Below are positions 1 through 8,458 of a stretch of 64,000 bases of DNA, piece by piece. How positions within the stretch are numbered: the stretch's first letter is position 1; every line of letters begins with the position of its first letter. The notes below the pieces were generated by a model. It was not told the DNA's origin. It did no database searches and worked only from the letters and a program-made list of their open reading frames with translations. The position numbers and the translations under genes are program-made. The stretch lies in NCBI RefSeq assembly GCF_900258515.1, contig NZ_LT984884.1:948245-1012244 (forward strand), given 5' to 3'. The stretch is from Lentibacillus sp. Marseille-P4043. Its GTDB lineage: Bacteria; Bacillota; Bacilli; Bacillales; Amphibacillaceae.

Positions 1-1
1 A

Positions 2-193
2 CAAAATGGCAATACAAACGAGATGTCCCTTTCCATCCCTTACCTTATCAGTTGGATTTCACAGGTGATGACACTTGAGCCTGGAGATGTTTTGGCTACT
101 GGATCACCTTCTGGAAGTAGTCCAATGAAGTCAGGGGATGTAGTGTCTGTAGAGGTCGAACATATCGGTAAACTGCGTAATTATGTAAAATAA
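2..193 (+). CDS. Fumarylacetoacetate hydrolase family protein, C-terminal end only
   Basis: This is the last 63 codons of a gene that starts before the window; frame 2 is open from base 2 to the TAA at 191-193. The string MTLEPGDVLATGSPSG followed by a short beta-rich tail ending in KLRNYVK is the typical C-terminus of the FAH fold, in which the TGTP/TGSP-like turn lies near the metal and substrate pocket. Such enzymes (2-keto-4-pentenoate hydratase, acylpyruvate hydrolase, 5-oxopent-3-ene decarboxylase) cut or isomerise C-C bonds of small keto acids. Substrate cannot be judged because the catalytic N-terminal half is missing. No clear terminator follows. Confidence 0.8.
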   Translation, partial: QNGNTNEMSLSIPYLISWISQVMTLEPGDVLATGSPSGSSPMKSGDVVSVEVEHIGKLRNYVK

Positions 194-371
194 CAGATGA
201 ATAAAATGTTGTATTAAGTCTTAGGCAATCAATGTATTTTTACAGTGGTTGCTTATTTATTTTTCATCATTTCATGTGCCTTTGTTATGTGGAAACGCTG
301 GGCTGAATATGTATTAATTATGCAACCTTTTTATGTAATAGTACGTAAAATAGATATAAAATGGCAATGAT

Positions 372-511
372 CATCAGCGCTAGCGGGGAATTATCTGCCC
401 TGTAGGAGAACTATCTGCGCTCGTGGGAAACCATCTGCCGTGACAGAGAACTATCAGCGCTAGCGGGAAACCATCTGCCCTCACGAGAAATTATCTGTAG
501 TAAAGGAAGGC
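372..511. repeat. Degenerate 20-bp tandem repeat array, locus 1 (7 units)
   Basis: Seven consecutive 20-base units begin at 372, 392, 412, 432, 452, 472 and 492. Typical units are TATCAGCGCTAGCGGGAAAC and CATCTGCCCTCACGAGAAAT, so YATCWGC at the start and GRGAAM at the end are conserved while the middle drifts. The period is not a multiple of three and there is no ORF, so it is non-coding. The same unit type recurs at 30161-30662 and, inverted, at 47861-48171. The rest of the gap between the FAH gene and DedA holds nothing else I recognise. Confidence 0.85.
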
Positions 512-556
512 TCGCTGACGGTGTTGTTTTTATTCTTATAAATGTAGGGAGGAAAT

Positions 557-1156
557 ATGGAAGATTGGTTAATCGAAATTATAAATGAATATGGCTATAT
601 GAGTATTGTATTTTTAATTGCAATCGAAAATATCTTTCCCCCAATACCTTCTGAAGTAATTCTTACGTTCGGAGGATTTATGACAACTACATCTAACCTA
701 AGTATTATTGGTGTCGTTATTTCTGCAACAGCAGGTTCAGTTATTGGAGCGATCGTTCTATACATAATTGGATTGCAACTGGGTGGAGAAAGACTGGAGA
801 AGATCGTTAACAGATGGGGGCATATTATTCGTTTGAAAGTCGATGATATTCACAAGGCATTTACATGGTTTGACAGATATGGCCTGTGGACGGTTTTCTT
901 TTGCCGTTTTGTTCCTCTCATTCGTAGTTTAATATCCATTCCTGCTGGTATCACGAAAATGAAAACAGGTTTATTTCTTCTGTTTACAATATTAGGAACT
1001 TTAATTTGGAATATTGCCCTTGTTTGGTTAGGTGCATCAGTTGGAACCTCCTGGGAAGCGATTGTCGGTTATATGGATATTTATTCAGATGCAATTTACG
1101 CGATGTTGTTTTTAATCGTAATTGGTTTGTATATTTTTGTTAAAAGAAGAAGATAA
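557..1156 (+). CDS. DedA family membrane protein
   Basis: A 199-residue integral membrane protein of the DedA/VTT family (SNARE-associated PF09335). Members are proposed to flip or scramble undecaprenyl phosphate and phospholipids and to support membrane homeostasis. The sequence has the family landmarks: an N-terminal ENIFPPIPSEVIL re-entrant segment (residues about 24-36), the central FCRFVPLIRSLISIPAG motif (about 115-131), and four to five hydrophobic segments ending in a short basic tail. The start has a good ribosome site (GGGAGGAAAT) directly before ATG. It stands alone; a second, divergent DedA paralogue lies at 33064-33639. Which lipid it moves cannot be told from sequence. Confidence 0.9.
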   Translation: MEDWLIEIINEYGYMSIVFLIAIENIFPPIPSEVILTFGGFMTTTSNLSIIGVVISATAGSVIGAIVLYIIGLQLGGERLEKIVNRWGHIIRLKVDDIHKAFTWFDRYGLWTVFFCRFVPLIRSLISIPAGITKMKTGLFLLFTILGTLIWNIALVWLGASVGTSWEAIVGYMDIYSDAIYAMLFLIVIGLYIFVKRRR

Positions 1157-1376
1157 GTTAGAGTTCAATTGGAGGAGTGTCCACTTGGCCTGAATAAAAA
1201 ATGCACATAGTCTGAGAGTCTTGTCAGGTATAAATGGGGTTTCACGGCATACAATTTTTATTACGATATATGCATATTTGGGCTAAATCTTCCTGCAATA
1301 ATGGGCAGTATACTCCCCGCTAGATGGCCATTTGTTACAACAAAAATATTAAAGAACATAAAGTAGAGGAATGTAT

Positions 1377-3752
1377 ATGATTAAGGAAAATGCAATAAAT
1401 GCTGATGCATGCTATTCCCATGCAGAGCGGAGGGCGATGAATTATTTTAATACACTTTATGATCAAGTCAAACAAAAGACTTATGCCTCTACCCTAACAC
1501 TGGATATAAATTTGTGGAAAAAGAGTCACATTCACCATTATCCATTCATATCCCTTTTTTCACGTAGAAAGGATAGTTCAAAAGGGTATCATGACTATAT
1601 CAAGTGGTTGAATTATGCAGGAAAACTAGATGATTACCTGGATCGTAGTATTTCCTATATTTTGATGAGAGATATGGGGAAAGACTTAAGCACACCTGAA
1701 ACACAGACGAAAGTTAGGGATGTAGTCAAAAACTTAAAAACACAACTGATTGATTCCAGTGAAAAAGGTGAAGCAGACGCTGGGATGTTTGGCATGGATT
1801 GGTTATATAAATCGGCTCAGAAAGATGGTATTGAAACCACCATGATTTGTTTAATTGATAAACTTAAGATTGTTTCTTCCCACATTCCAGAAGAAATTGA
1901 TGCTGATCGGGCCAAGGTAAAATTAATTAAAATCATTGCTGGTGTTGTAATGAATGAACTTGACGAAATTGGGGATGACATACCACCAGAAGAACGCACG
2001 CAACGGCTGGATAAAGCAATTAGGCTAGGTTATGCTTATGGGCTGACATACCCCTTCATTGATGATCTATTAGATAGCAAAGTATTATCAGCGGAAGAAG
2101 AGAAGCGATATTCTGATATGATACGTACCACACTGATTACCGGATCTGTACCCGGCTTGGGCAATTGGGATGGAAAGAATAAGGAATTAATTCATTTTGT
2201 ACACTCTGAATTGAAAAGTGCCTTTGAGTATATAAAGGATCACCAGCCTGAAGCGACAAAAAACAACTTTTTGGAGCAGGCTTATGTTTTTTTCCGTTCG
2301 CAGGAAGTGGACCGATTAAAGGATTTAACGAATCAATCCTACACGAATGAGGAACTTTATATCCCTGTCATATTGAAATCTGCTTCATCCCGATTAATTG
2401 TCCATTATATTACAAATGGACCAAAGGAAGAGGAATTTATCAATCGGACATTTTATTATGGTATTTATAATCAGCTATCTGATGATTTGACGGACATGTT
2501 CAGTGATCTGGAGGAAGGTTCGGTAACACCTTACACCTATTATTATAACTATCATACTCAGCGCCCGGATTTAATTAACCCATTTGAATTATACTGGGCG
2601 GTTGTCTGCAATTTAATTCATAACGTCTATCATGCAGACCCCAAGAGTCGTGAGGTAATATTGAATCGAGCAATAAATAGCCAGAAACGGTTAAAGGAGA
2701 ATTTTGGGGCAGAAAAGTACAAAGAGATAATGGAACTTTTTGCTGCGGATATTCCAGAGTTTAATAAACTGATCCAGAAGATGGTTAGAAAAGCGGACGA
2801 TGTCAATTTCTTTGATAAACTGATTCGGGACCATATGATAACAACTATGAAAAATGAAAGTAAGCAGAGGAAGCGATTTTCGGAAACGATTAAAACGGTG
2901 CGTCATCAAATCAATGATATTTTGAATATCCCTAAATCTGATGGGATTGCTTCTGTGGGTGAACCTATTATCGATGCAGCCAATTACAGTTTAAATGGTG
3001 GTGGAAAACGACTCCGCCCAATCGTCACTTGGATGATGGGTGTGAATGAATATGGGTTAAAGCGCTCAGCAATTGAACCACTAATTAAATCACTAGAATA
3101 CATGCACACAGCATCGTTAATTTTTGATGATCTTCCAGCGCAGGATAATGCGTCCATGCGCAGGGGGCGTCCAACAATACATCAAGTGTATAATACGAGC
3201 GTTGCCGAATTAACGGCTCTCTTTTTAACCCAGAAGGCTATAGAAGAGCAAACATCGCTTGATGAATTCGATCCGAAGACAGTGCTTCGGTTGATTCAAT
3301 ATACCGCGAAATCAACAGAGGACATGTGCAGGGGACAAATGATGGATCTGAATGCCAAGGGGAAACAATTAACATTAGACCAGCTAAACATGATTTGTTT
3401 TTATAAAACAGGGATCGGATTCGAAGCTTCCCTTGTCATGCCAGCAATTCTCTCTCAAGCAAATGAAAGTGAAATTGCAGCTTTAAAAAAGTTCTCCTAT
3501 CATTTTGGCATAGCTTTTCAAATTAAGGATGATTTACTTGATGTTGAGGGAGATGTTAACTTACTAGGAAAATCAATTGGAATCGATGCTGAAAATAACA
3601 ATTCAACGTTTGTGTCTATCTTAGGTTCAGAAGGTGCTAAGAAGGCAATGTGGGATCATTATTGTCTCGCGATGGAGGCCTTACAAAAGGTGCCTCGCAA
3701 TACAGCGTTTCTAAAATATTTATTAGATTATAGTATTAGCAGGGATCATTAG
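1377..3752 (+). CDS. Large two-domain polyprenyl synthetase / terpene-synthase-like protein
   Basis: About 791 residues, more than twice the usual length of a polyprenyl diphosphate synthase. The C-terminal ~290 residues (from about 505) form a complete trans-isoprenyl diphosphate synthase: GGGKRLRP, a first aspartate-rich motif DDLPAQDN followed by RRGRPT, and a second motif KDDLLDVEGD. This domain should condense IPP onto allylic diphosphates using Mg2+. The N-terminal ~480 residues are helical and carry two further aspartate-rich strings, DDLLD (about 229) and DDLTD (about 369), spaced as in an alpha-fold class I prenyl enzyme, so this may be a degenerate or terpene-synthase-like second domain. 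ATG 1371 is nearly touching the AGAGG site; ATG 1377 has 7-base spacing, so I chose it. It is monocistronic. Product chain length and the role of the N-terminal half are unknown. Confidence 0.75.
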   Translation: MIKENAINADACYSHAERRAMNYFNTLYDQVKQKTYASTLTLDINLWKKSHIHHYPFISLFSRRKDSSKGYHDYIKWLNYAGKLDDYLDRSISYILMRDMGKDLSTPETQTKVRDVVKNLKTQLIDSSEKGEADAGMFGMDWLYKSAQKDGIETTMICLIDKLKIVSSHIPEEIDADRAKVKLIKIIAGVVMNELDEIGDDIPPEERTQRLDKAIRLGYAYGLTYPFIDDLLDSKVLSAEEEKRYSDMIRTTLITGSVPGLGNWDGKNKELIHFVHSELKSAFEYIKDHQPEATKNNFLEQAYVFFRSQEVDRLKDLTNQSYTNEELYIPVILKSASSRLIVHYITNGPKEEEFINRTFYYGIYNQLSDDLTDMFSDLEEGSVTPYTYYYNYHTQRPDLINPFELYWAVVCNLIHNVYHADPKSREVILNRAINSQKRLKENFGAEKYKEIMELFAADIPEFNKLIQKMVRKADDVNFFDKLIRDHMITTMKNESKQRKRFSETIKTVRHQINDILNIPKSDGIASVGEPIIDAANYSLNGGGKRLRPIVTWMMGVNEYGLKRSAIEPLIKSLEYMHTASLIFDDLPAQDNASMRRGRPTIHQVYNTSVAELTALFLTQKAIEEQTSLDEFDPKTVLRLIQYTAKSTEDMCRGQMMDLNAKGKQLTLDQLNMICFYKTGIGFEASLVMPAILSQANESEIAALKKFSYHFGIAFQIKDDLLDVEGDVNLLGKSIGIDAENNNSTFVSILGSEGAKKAMWDHYCLAMEALQKVPRNTAFLKYLLDYSISRDH

Positions 3753-4020
3753 GGGTAAGATATTTCTTTGATGAATAAGATTAACATTAGGATACATTTA
3801 TTCATACATCTGAGTCTACAATTGTAAAGGAGAGGTTACATAATTCCTCTCCATTTCGTTATTTTACACTACAAGCCGAATACGAATATTGATTAGCCCT
3901 TTTTTGGTAACTAGGTCAATTGATTATACCCATAAGAATGTACTACTCTTGTCATCTATTTTATCAGGTATTTCCACAAGGCTTACCATTTGTTGCCACC
4001 GAGTTTAACCAAAGGATAAA
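3753..4020. other. Intergenic stretch after the polyprenyl synthetase
   Basis: It contains one inverted repeat, GGAGAGG/CCTCTCC at 3829-3852, followed by a T-containing stretch, which could be a weak terminator of the polyprenyl synthetase gene. I see no ORF, RNA gene or repeat in the rest. Confidence 0.5.
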
Positions 4021-4060
4021 AAGGCCAAATCCCTCGTTCTTTAAGTGAGGGGTTTGGCTT
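4021..4060 (-). terminator. Long GC-rich hairpin, terminator-like on the minus strand
   Basis: Arms GGCCAAATCCCTC and GTGAGGGGTTTGGC pair with one bulge. On the minus strand the stem is followed by TTTTTATCC, which suits termination of leftward transcripts coming from the ISLre2 region or the antisense RNA. Confidence 0.5.
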
Positions 4061-4243
4061 ATGATCTTCTACAAACGCTCCATTGATGCTATTTGAATAA
4101 AAATAACCTAGTAATTAAAGTATAAATGATAGCAATATGATATAATAAAATATAATAGACTGGCTTCGCATGAGGGGTTGGTGGCACTGTCGCTCGTCGG
4201 TAGTCAACGGTTAAGAGACTTCCCGGGGAGGGAGGTGTTGCGA

Positions 4244-4324
4244 ATGGAAATGACACATGTACTAACGCTTATGATATCCTTCGGGATGTTGGTGGCGTTT
4301 ATAATGTCGGACCATAAAAAATAA
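4244..4324 (+). CDS. Holin-like type I toxin peptide (module 1)
   Basis: A 26-residue hydrophobic peptide starting MEMTHVLTLMISFGMLVAF and ending in SDHKK. Short Bacillales peptides with an N-terminal acidic or polar start, one transmembrane helix and a charged C-terminus are toxins of type I toxin-antitoxin systems (TxpA/BsrG class, 'putative holin-like toxin' family); they insert in the membrane when not silenced. A very strong ribosome site (GGGGAGGGAGGTG) lies 8 bases before ATG, while the long leader upstream is GC-rich and could fold. A bidirectional terminator follows directly, and a convergent antisense promoter lies at 4474-4501. A near-identical module is inverted at 40.4-40.8 kb. 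Confidence 0.75.
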   Translation: MEMTHVLTLMISFGMLVAFIMSDHKK

Positions 4325-4366
4325 CCCCTCCTATGCGTTTGAGTGGCGCTGAGGGATTATTTTTTC
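4316..4366. terminator. Bidirectional terminator between toxin mRNA and its antisense RNA
   Basis: The stem AATAACCCCTC / GAGGGATTATT is flanked by an A run on the left and a T run on the right. It can end the toxin mRNA on the plus strand and the antitoxin RNA on the minus strand, so the two RNAs would overlap through this whole region. Confidence 0.7.
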
Positions 4367-4467
4367 CTAAATGCTGCCTGCCCCTCTTGATGGGGTTCAG
4401 TCTATTATGACCGTTCCATGCACCAGCATGGGCGGTCTTTATTAGTGTATGCACTTATTATCCTTCT
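4316..4467 (-). ncRNA. Predicted antisense antitoxin RNA (RatA-like), module 1
   Basis: The minus strand carries a promoter with -10 TATAAT (4474-4479) and -35 TGTACA (4496-4501), 16 bases apart. The transcript would start near 4467, cross two strong hairpins (GACCGT...CGGTC at about 4410-4438; CCCC...GGGG) and end at the bidirectional terminator, overlapping the 3' end of the toxin mRNA. This is the layout of TxpA/RatA-type antitoxins. Both ends are inferred from sequence, not measured. Confidence 0.6.
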
Positions 4468-4621
4468 ATGTTAATTATACCACGAAATCAATGTTTGTAC
4501 ACATTTTATTTATTATTTGTTTGTGTCAAGTTTTTCTCGACATAGCTATAATACCAATATTTCCAGCACTCTATTTTTGTACGCTTCTTTCGGCTACCGC
4601 ACGACACCTGTCGCTTGGTGG

Positions 4622-4675
4622 CCCTGATTTCCATGAAACGTTCTAAAAACCAAGAACGTTTCACAAAAATCAGGG
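4622..4675. repeat. Nested hairpin at the 3' side of the ISLre2 remnant
   Basis: Outer arms CCCTGATTT / AAATCAGGG enclose inner arms GAAACGTTCT / AGAACGTTTC. It lies immediately after the transposase stop on the minus strand and is either the terminator or the end structure of the insertion element. Confidence 0.55.
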
Positions 4676-4677
4676 TG

Positions 4678-6009
4678 TTATTTAAGAATCTTTCTTAGAT
4701 TTCCAATAGCTGACGAGTTTGCATCATATAGGCTTACTGTACCCTGTTTCGCGCCAATTGAAGGACGTACAGGCTGTTTTAAAATCTGTGACATCCGAAC
4801 TACCTGTTTTACTTCACGCTGTTTTCTTGCGCTTCTGTTTTGGTTTTTTAAGTATGCATCACGTAGGGTTTGATTCAGTATGCCCTGTTTCACTTTCACC
4901 ATGGCCTCTCCGCCTTCTTTACTCCAATGCATGCCCCTTTTCTTCATGCGGAAAGAGATATGTCGCTGATTGGATTCCATCGCCCCCAGGCTTCATGCAT
5001 CGGCTGGCGGATTTTCTACTTTCTCTCTCCAGTCAAAAATTCGATCCCAATTATTCACGATATAAGTCCGAAATGTATTTACTTTTTCAATTTCCTTTTT
5101 GCCTTCTAGCGTGCTTTCATATGTGTCTAGCCATAGGGTGAAATTATCGATATTGTGCTCTTTCATCGCCTTTTTGATGGCATCTTTATATTTACTCTTG
5201 CCACCACCTAAAGCACGATTTAAAGCTTGTGAAACATGATACGGGTCCAATTGATTTAAAACAGAATATTCGGATTGGGAAAACGCTTCCTGAAACCTCT
5301 CAGCAGTGTAACCCAGGCCGCCATCGCTATTTGTCACAACCTGTGTACTTTCTAATGAATAACGGTGGGCAGCAGAGGCCTGAACCTCACTCCAGAAATC
5401 TTGCGTTGATTTGGTAGTCATGATTACTTTGGGATCCTTTAGTGATATCCTTTTCCCATTCTTCTCCCAACCCTCATGAATCACCGCATGATGAACCTCA
5501 AGGCTCTTTTTCTTCTTCGTTCCTCGAACAAAGACTCCATCAGCCTCCGCATACAAATAATCAACTTTTTTCCCCTCTGGTAAAGAAGCAGCCTCGTCTA
5601 ACTCAATCACCATTTCCTCATCAGCTTTAGCTTGTATTTCTCCCACACGTTTCACAATACTTCCAACCGTTTGATGGCTAATCGTAACGGGCGTCCATTC
5701 GCTCAATATGCGTGCTGATTCACGATACGTACTTTCACTCGCCAATTCGGCCACTTTCACTTCCACCAAAGGACTAAGACGTTGGTGTTTCCTAAATCCC
5801 ATCCACGCATCAAAAGGATAAGAAGAATCGCCCTTTTCATCACTCATCAATGTATGGCGAAACCGAACTGCACCAAACGTAAATTGAATGGTTTTCCAAT
5901 CTTCTCTTTTCACCTTCCAGCCTATTTCTTGTTTCTTCTGTTTTACCACCCGATCCAGCGTTGAAAATACTTCACCCAGATGAGAAGCAAACACTTCATA
6001 CATAAACAA
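4678..6009 (-). pseudogene. ISLre2-family (UPF0236) transposase, interrupted by an in-frame TGA
   Basis: Two open stretches in the same minus-strand frame, 6009-4996 and 4980-4678, are separated by one TGA codon (4993-4995). Read through, the protein is about 443 residues, the normal size of an ISLre2 transposase, and carries the family strings GWKVKREDWKTIQFTFGAVR, the acidic VIELDEA and TNSDGGLGY patches, and the C-terminal HWSKEGGEAMVKVKQG. The reading frame is open a little further upstream than ATG 6009 but without a standard start next to a ribosome site, so the N-terminus may also be damaged. The element is therefore probably immobile unless the TGA is suppressed. Confidence 0.85.
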
Positions 6010-6334
6010 TCGAAGACTTTCTTCTATTTCAATTAAATTGTCAGTATCCTTTATTTAGTAGTTGTAATTCTGATATAATATTCCCCGTGAGAAGGTCTCT
6101 TTCTGAAATGTATTTGCCCGCAGAAACATACATTTTATGATAGATTGCCTTTTCTTTTTTGGCTATAAAATTGCTTTATATACCCTCAGGAAATATTTTA
6201 CACATAGTTCTCAACATGACTTCTATTTACCCACCTTATCCTTTCCTGATTACACAAAATTCCGCCCTATATCCGGAACTGACACCGTTTATTAATCAAG
6301 AAATGCACCCTTTTATTGAACAATTATAATCCAT
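6010..6334. other. Intergenic stretch between ISLre2 remnant and CPBP gene
   Basis: AT-rich sequence; I see no gene, repeat or convincing terminator. One end of the insertion element must lie here, but I could not find its inverted repeat. Confidence 0.4.
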
Positions 6335-7030
6335 TTACAAAACGATATTTACAGCAATAACATTTACTCCATTGGTAAACATATGTAAAATAATCGGAGC
6401 ATAAATACTTCTATATTTTTGATAAAGATAGGCAAACGACAGGCCCATCATAAATAATGCAGGGATGATAAGTGGTATCCCGTGTGCAAGTGTAAATAAA
6501 AATGAACTTCCAATCATCGCAACAGGAGCGTTAAATTTGTTTTCCAAAGCTTGTAACAACCCACCCCTAAATATAATTTCTTCCAAAATGGGAGTTAATA
6601 TGGCATAAGCCAGAAAAACCAAGACAAAAATAAAAGGAGTAAGCTCCATTATTTGTGCAGAACTTTGTGTATCTGGAAGATTACTGCTATCACCGAAAAA
6701 AACAACTAAAAAGACTAACTCTACCAAAAAAATAAAAAACCAACATAAAGGGACTTGCCAAGCCAACTTTAATAATTGCTTTTTCTTCAAGGGAATAAAA
6801 CCCAGTGAATCCCAACCTAAACCATTTTTTCTAAGGAGGTACTTATTAATTGTAAGCATTGTCATAATAAAAAATGGAATGAATATAATACCAACAGAAT
6901 ATAAGATGGTATCCGGATTATCAGGATTACCAAACAAAAATAATATGATAATACCCATTATGGAAATAGCTATTAACCATCCTAAGCTAATTATTATAGT
7001 TTTTATTATATCTTTAAAGCTAAATCTCAT
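6335..7030 (-). CDS. CPBP family intramembrane glutamic endopeptidase (CAAX protease / Abi)
   Basis: 231 residues with about six to seven hydrophobic helices. The C-terminal half carries the complete CPBP (PF02517) signature: EEIIFRG (about residue 148, two catalytic-type glutamates plus arginine), FTLAH (FxxxH, about 178) and LHMFTNGVN (His and Asn near the end). Family members are membrane proteases that cut within or next to transmembrane helices; in Firmicutes they serve in bacteriocin self-immunity and signalling. No bacteriocin gene is adjacent, so the role is open. The zinc-ribbon gene 7080-7289 lies just upstream on the same strand, 50 bases away. Confidence 0.85.
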   Translation of the reverse strand: MRFSFKDIIKTIIISLGWLIAISIMGIIILFLFGNPDNPDTILYSVGIIFIPFFIMTMLTINKYLLRKNGLGWDSLGFIPLKKKQLLKLAWQVPLCWFFIFLVELVFLVVFFGDSSNLPDTQSSAQIMELTPFIFVLVFLAYAILTPILEEIIFRGGLLQALENKFNAPVAMIGSSFLFTLAHGIPLIIPALFMMGLSFAYLYQKYRSIYAPIILHMFTNGVNVIAVNIVL

Positions 7031-7079
7031 TACGGAAGTCTCCCTGAATATAGAATATCAACAAATTTTGAATATAAGA

Positions 7080-7289
7080 TTAAACTAAGTCTTCGGGATT
7101 CTGTGCATACCATTCTGCAAAGCCACAGTTAGAACATATGAAGGGGTTTATACGGGTGTTTTTTTTATTTTTAAACAGCTGTTCTCCTTGTGGGTTTTTA
7201 ACGGGTACTCCTTTGAACCCTTGATCAACATAACACTCTATCATTTGACCCCCGCATTTCTCACAGTTCTTTTCACGGTTATTTATCAT
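7080..7289 (-). CDS. Small zinc-ribbon protein
   Basis: 69 residues with two CxxC knuckles, CEKCGG near the N-terminus and CSNCG near the C-terminus, separated by about 40 residues, the arrangement of a single zinc ribbon. It has no membrane segment. AAGGAG lies 7 bases before the ATG. It likely shares a transcript with the downstream CPBP protease. Function unknown; the fold suggests metal-stabilised protein or nucleic-acid contact. Confidence 0.7.
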   Translation of the reverse strand: MINNREKNCEKCGGQMIECYVDQGFKGVPVKNPQGEQLFKNKKNTRINPFICSNCGFAEWYAQNPEDLV

Positions 7290-7458
7290 TTAGATGCTCC
7301 TTATCATTAATTGCTTTATTTATTTTACGATAGCTAACTAGTCAAAGTTTCATATTTTATTATTAATCACTTATTGAATTACCTGCATTTAGAAGCTTTA
7401 ATTCAACTAACAACTAATGCCTGTCCTTATTCCGTTAAATGTCCCTATTGTTGAAGAC

Positions 7459-8337
7459 TTAGCTACTCAATTTATCTATTAAGTACTCTGCGCCTCTGCC
7501 AACACCACAAACAAGTGCAGAACCACGAGTGTGTTGCCAAGGTAGTCCAATATAATATAACCCATCAATAGGACTTACACCCCGATTATGTATAGGTCTG
7601 CCTTTTTTATCAATTGCTCCATCAATGTGGATCATTTCATAAGATGGAACAAAGCCAGTTGCCCAGATGATTTGATTTACTTTAAGTGTACTACCATCAG
7701 AAAAGGTCACCTTTTTCCCGTCAACCTCTGTTACCCGGGGTTTAAGTTTTACCTTCTGACTTTTAATGGCTTGTTTTAATTCCTTTCCAAATATAGGATC
7801 ATTTCTTTTTTGAAAGAGTCTGCCTCTAATTGTATCCGTACCGGCATATAAAAGTTGAAGTTTCTGTAGCCAATAAAAAAGGCTTTTCCCAAACACTCGT
7901 AAAGGAAGGAATTTTAACCTATGTGATATCGCAAGGATGACTTCTCTATCCTCCGACAGTTCTACCGCAATTTGCGCTCCTGAATTACCCCCTCCTACAA
8001 TCAATACATTTCCACTATTAAGATCTTTAGGTTCGGTATAGGAGGAAGAGTGGATATGTGATAATACATTATCATTATGGATTACGGGTGGTATATAGTT
8101 TTTTTAAAAAGGCTCCTGAGGCTACAATTACTTTTCTTGATTGAAGATTTCCACCTGTTGTAAATACGTAAAAATAATTATTTACTTTTTCAATCCCTGT
8201 AACCATGGTATTCATTTTGTGAGGCAAATTAAAATGTACTATGTAATCTTCTATGTAATCAGCCATTTCATCCTTTGTTGGATAAGAATTGGGATCACCT
8301 TTCAGTTCTTGTCCTGGAAGAGCAGAATATGCAAGCG
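7459..8337 (-). pseudogene. Flavin-containing monooxygenase / NAD(P)-binding oxidoreductase, decayed
   Basis: The minus strand encodes most of a CzcO/TrkA-like flavoprotein. The first part reads YSALPGQELKGDP, YPTKDEMADYIEDYI and KVIVASGAF (to about 8100). The frame then shifts at a T/A homopolymer (about 8097-8110) and continues to the second dinucleotide-binding motif VLIVGGGNSGAQIAVEL and the C-terminal IIWATGFVPSYE and GLPWQHTRGSALVCGVGRGA. The first ~55 residues, which should contain the FAD-binding GxGxxG, are missing altogether. Two independent lesions make this a pseudogene. The nearest intact relatives oxidise small organic substrates or act in metal/arsenic clusters, but no such cluster is present here. 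Confidence 0.85.
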
Positions 8338-8458
8338 ATAGATGATTTTAATATTATCACATAAAATTAAAAATGGGGCTTTTTTATTGGAAATAGTCCT
8401 CGTTTGGTTATATAATTTAAAAAAAGGACAATAATTTAAAATAGGGCAGGTGATAAAT

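Noticed and set aside
4449..5141. Plus-strand frames of 65, 140 and 79 residues
   Set aside because: They lie opposite the ISLre2 transposase and the toxin antisense region, with cysteine/leucine-rich random composition and no ribosome sites.
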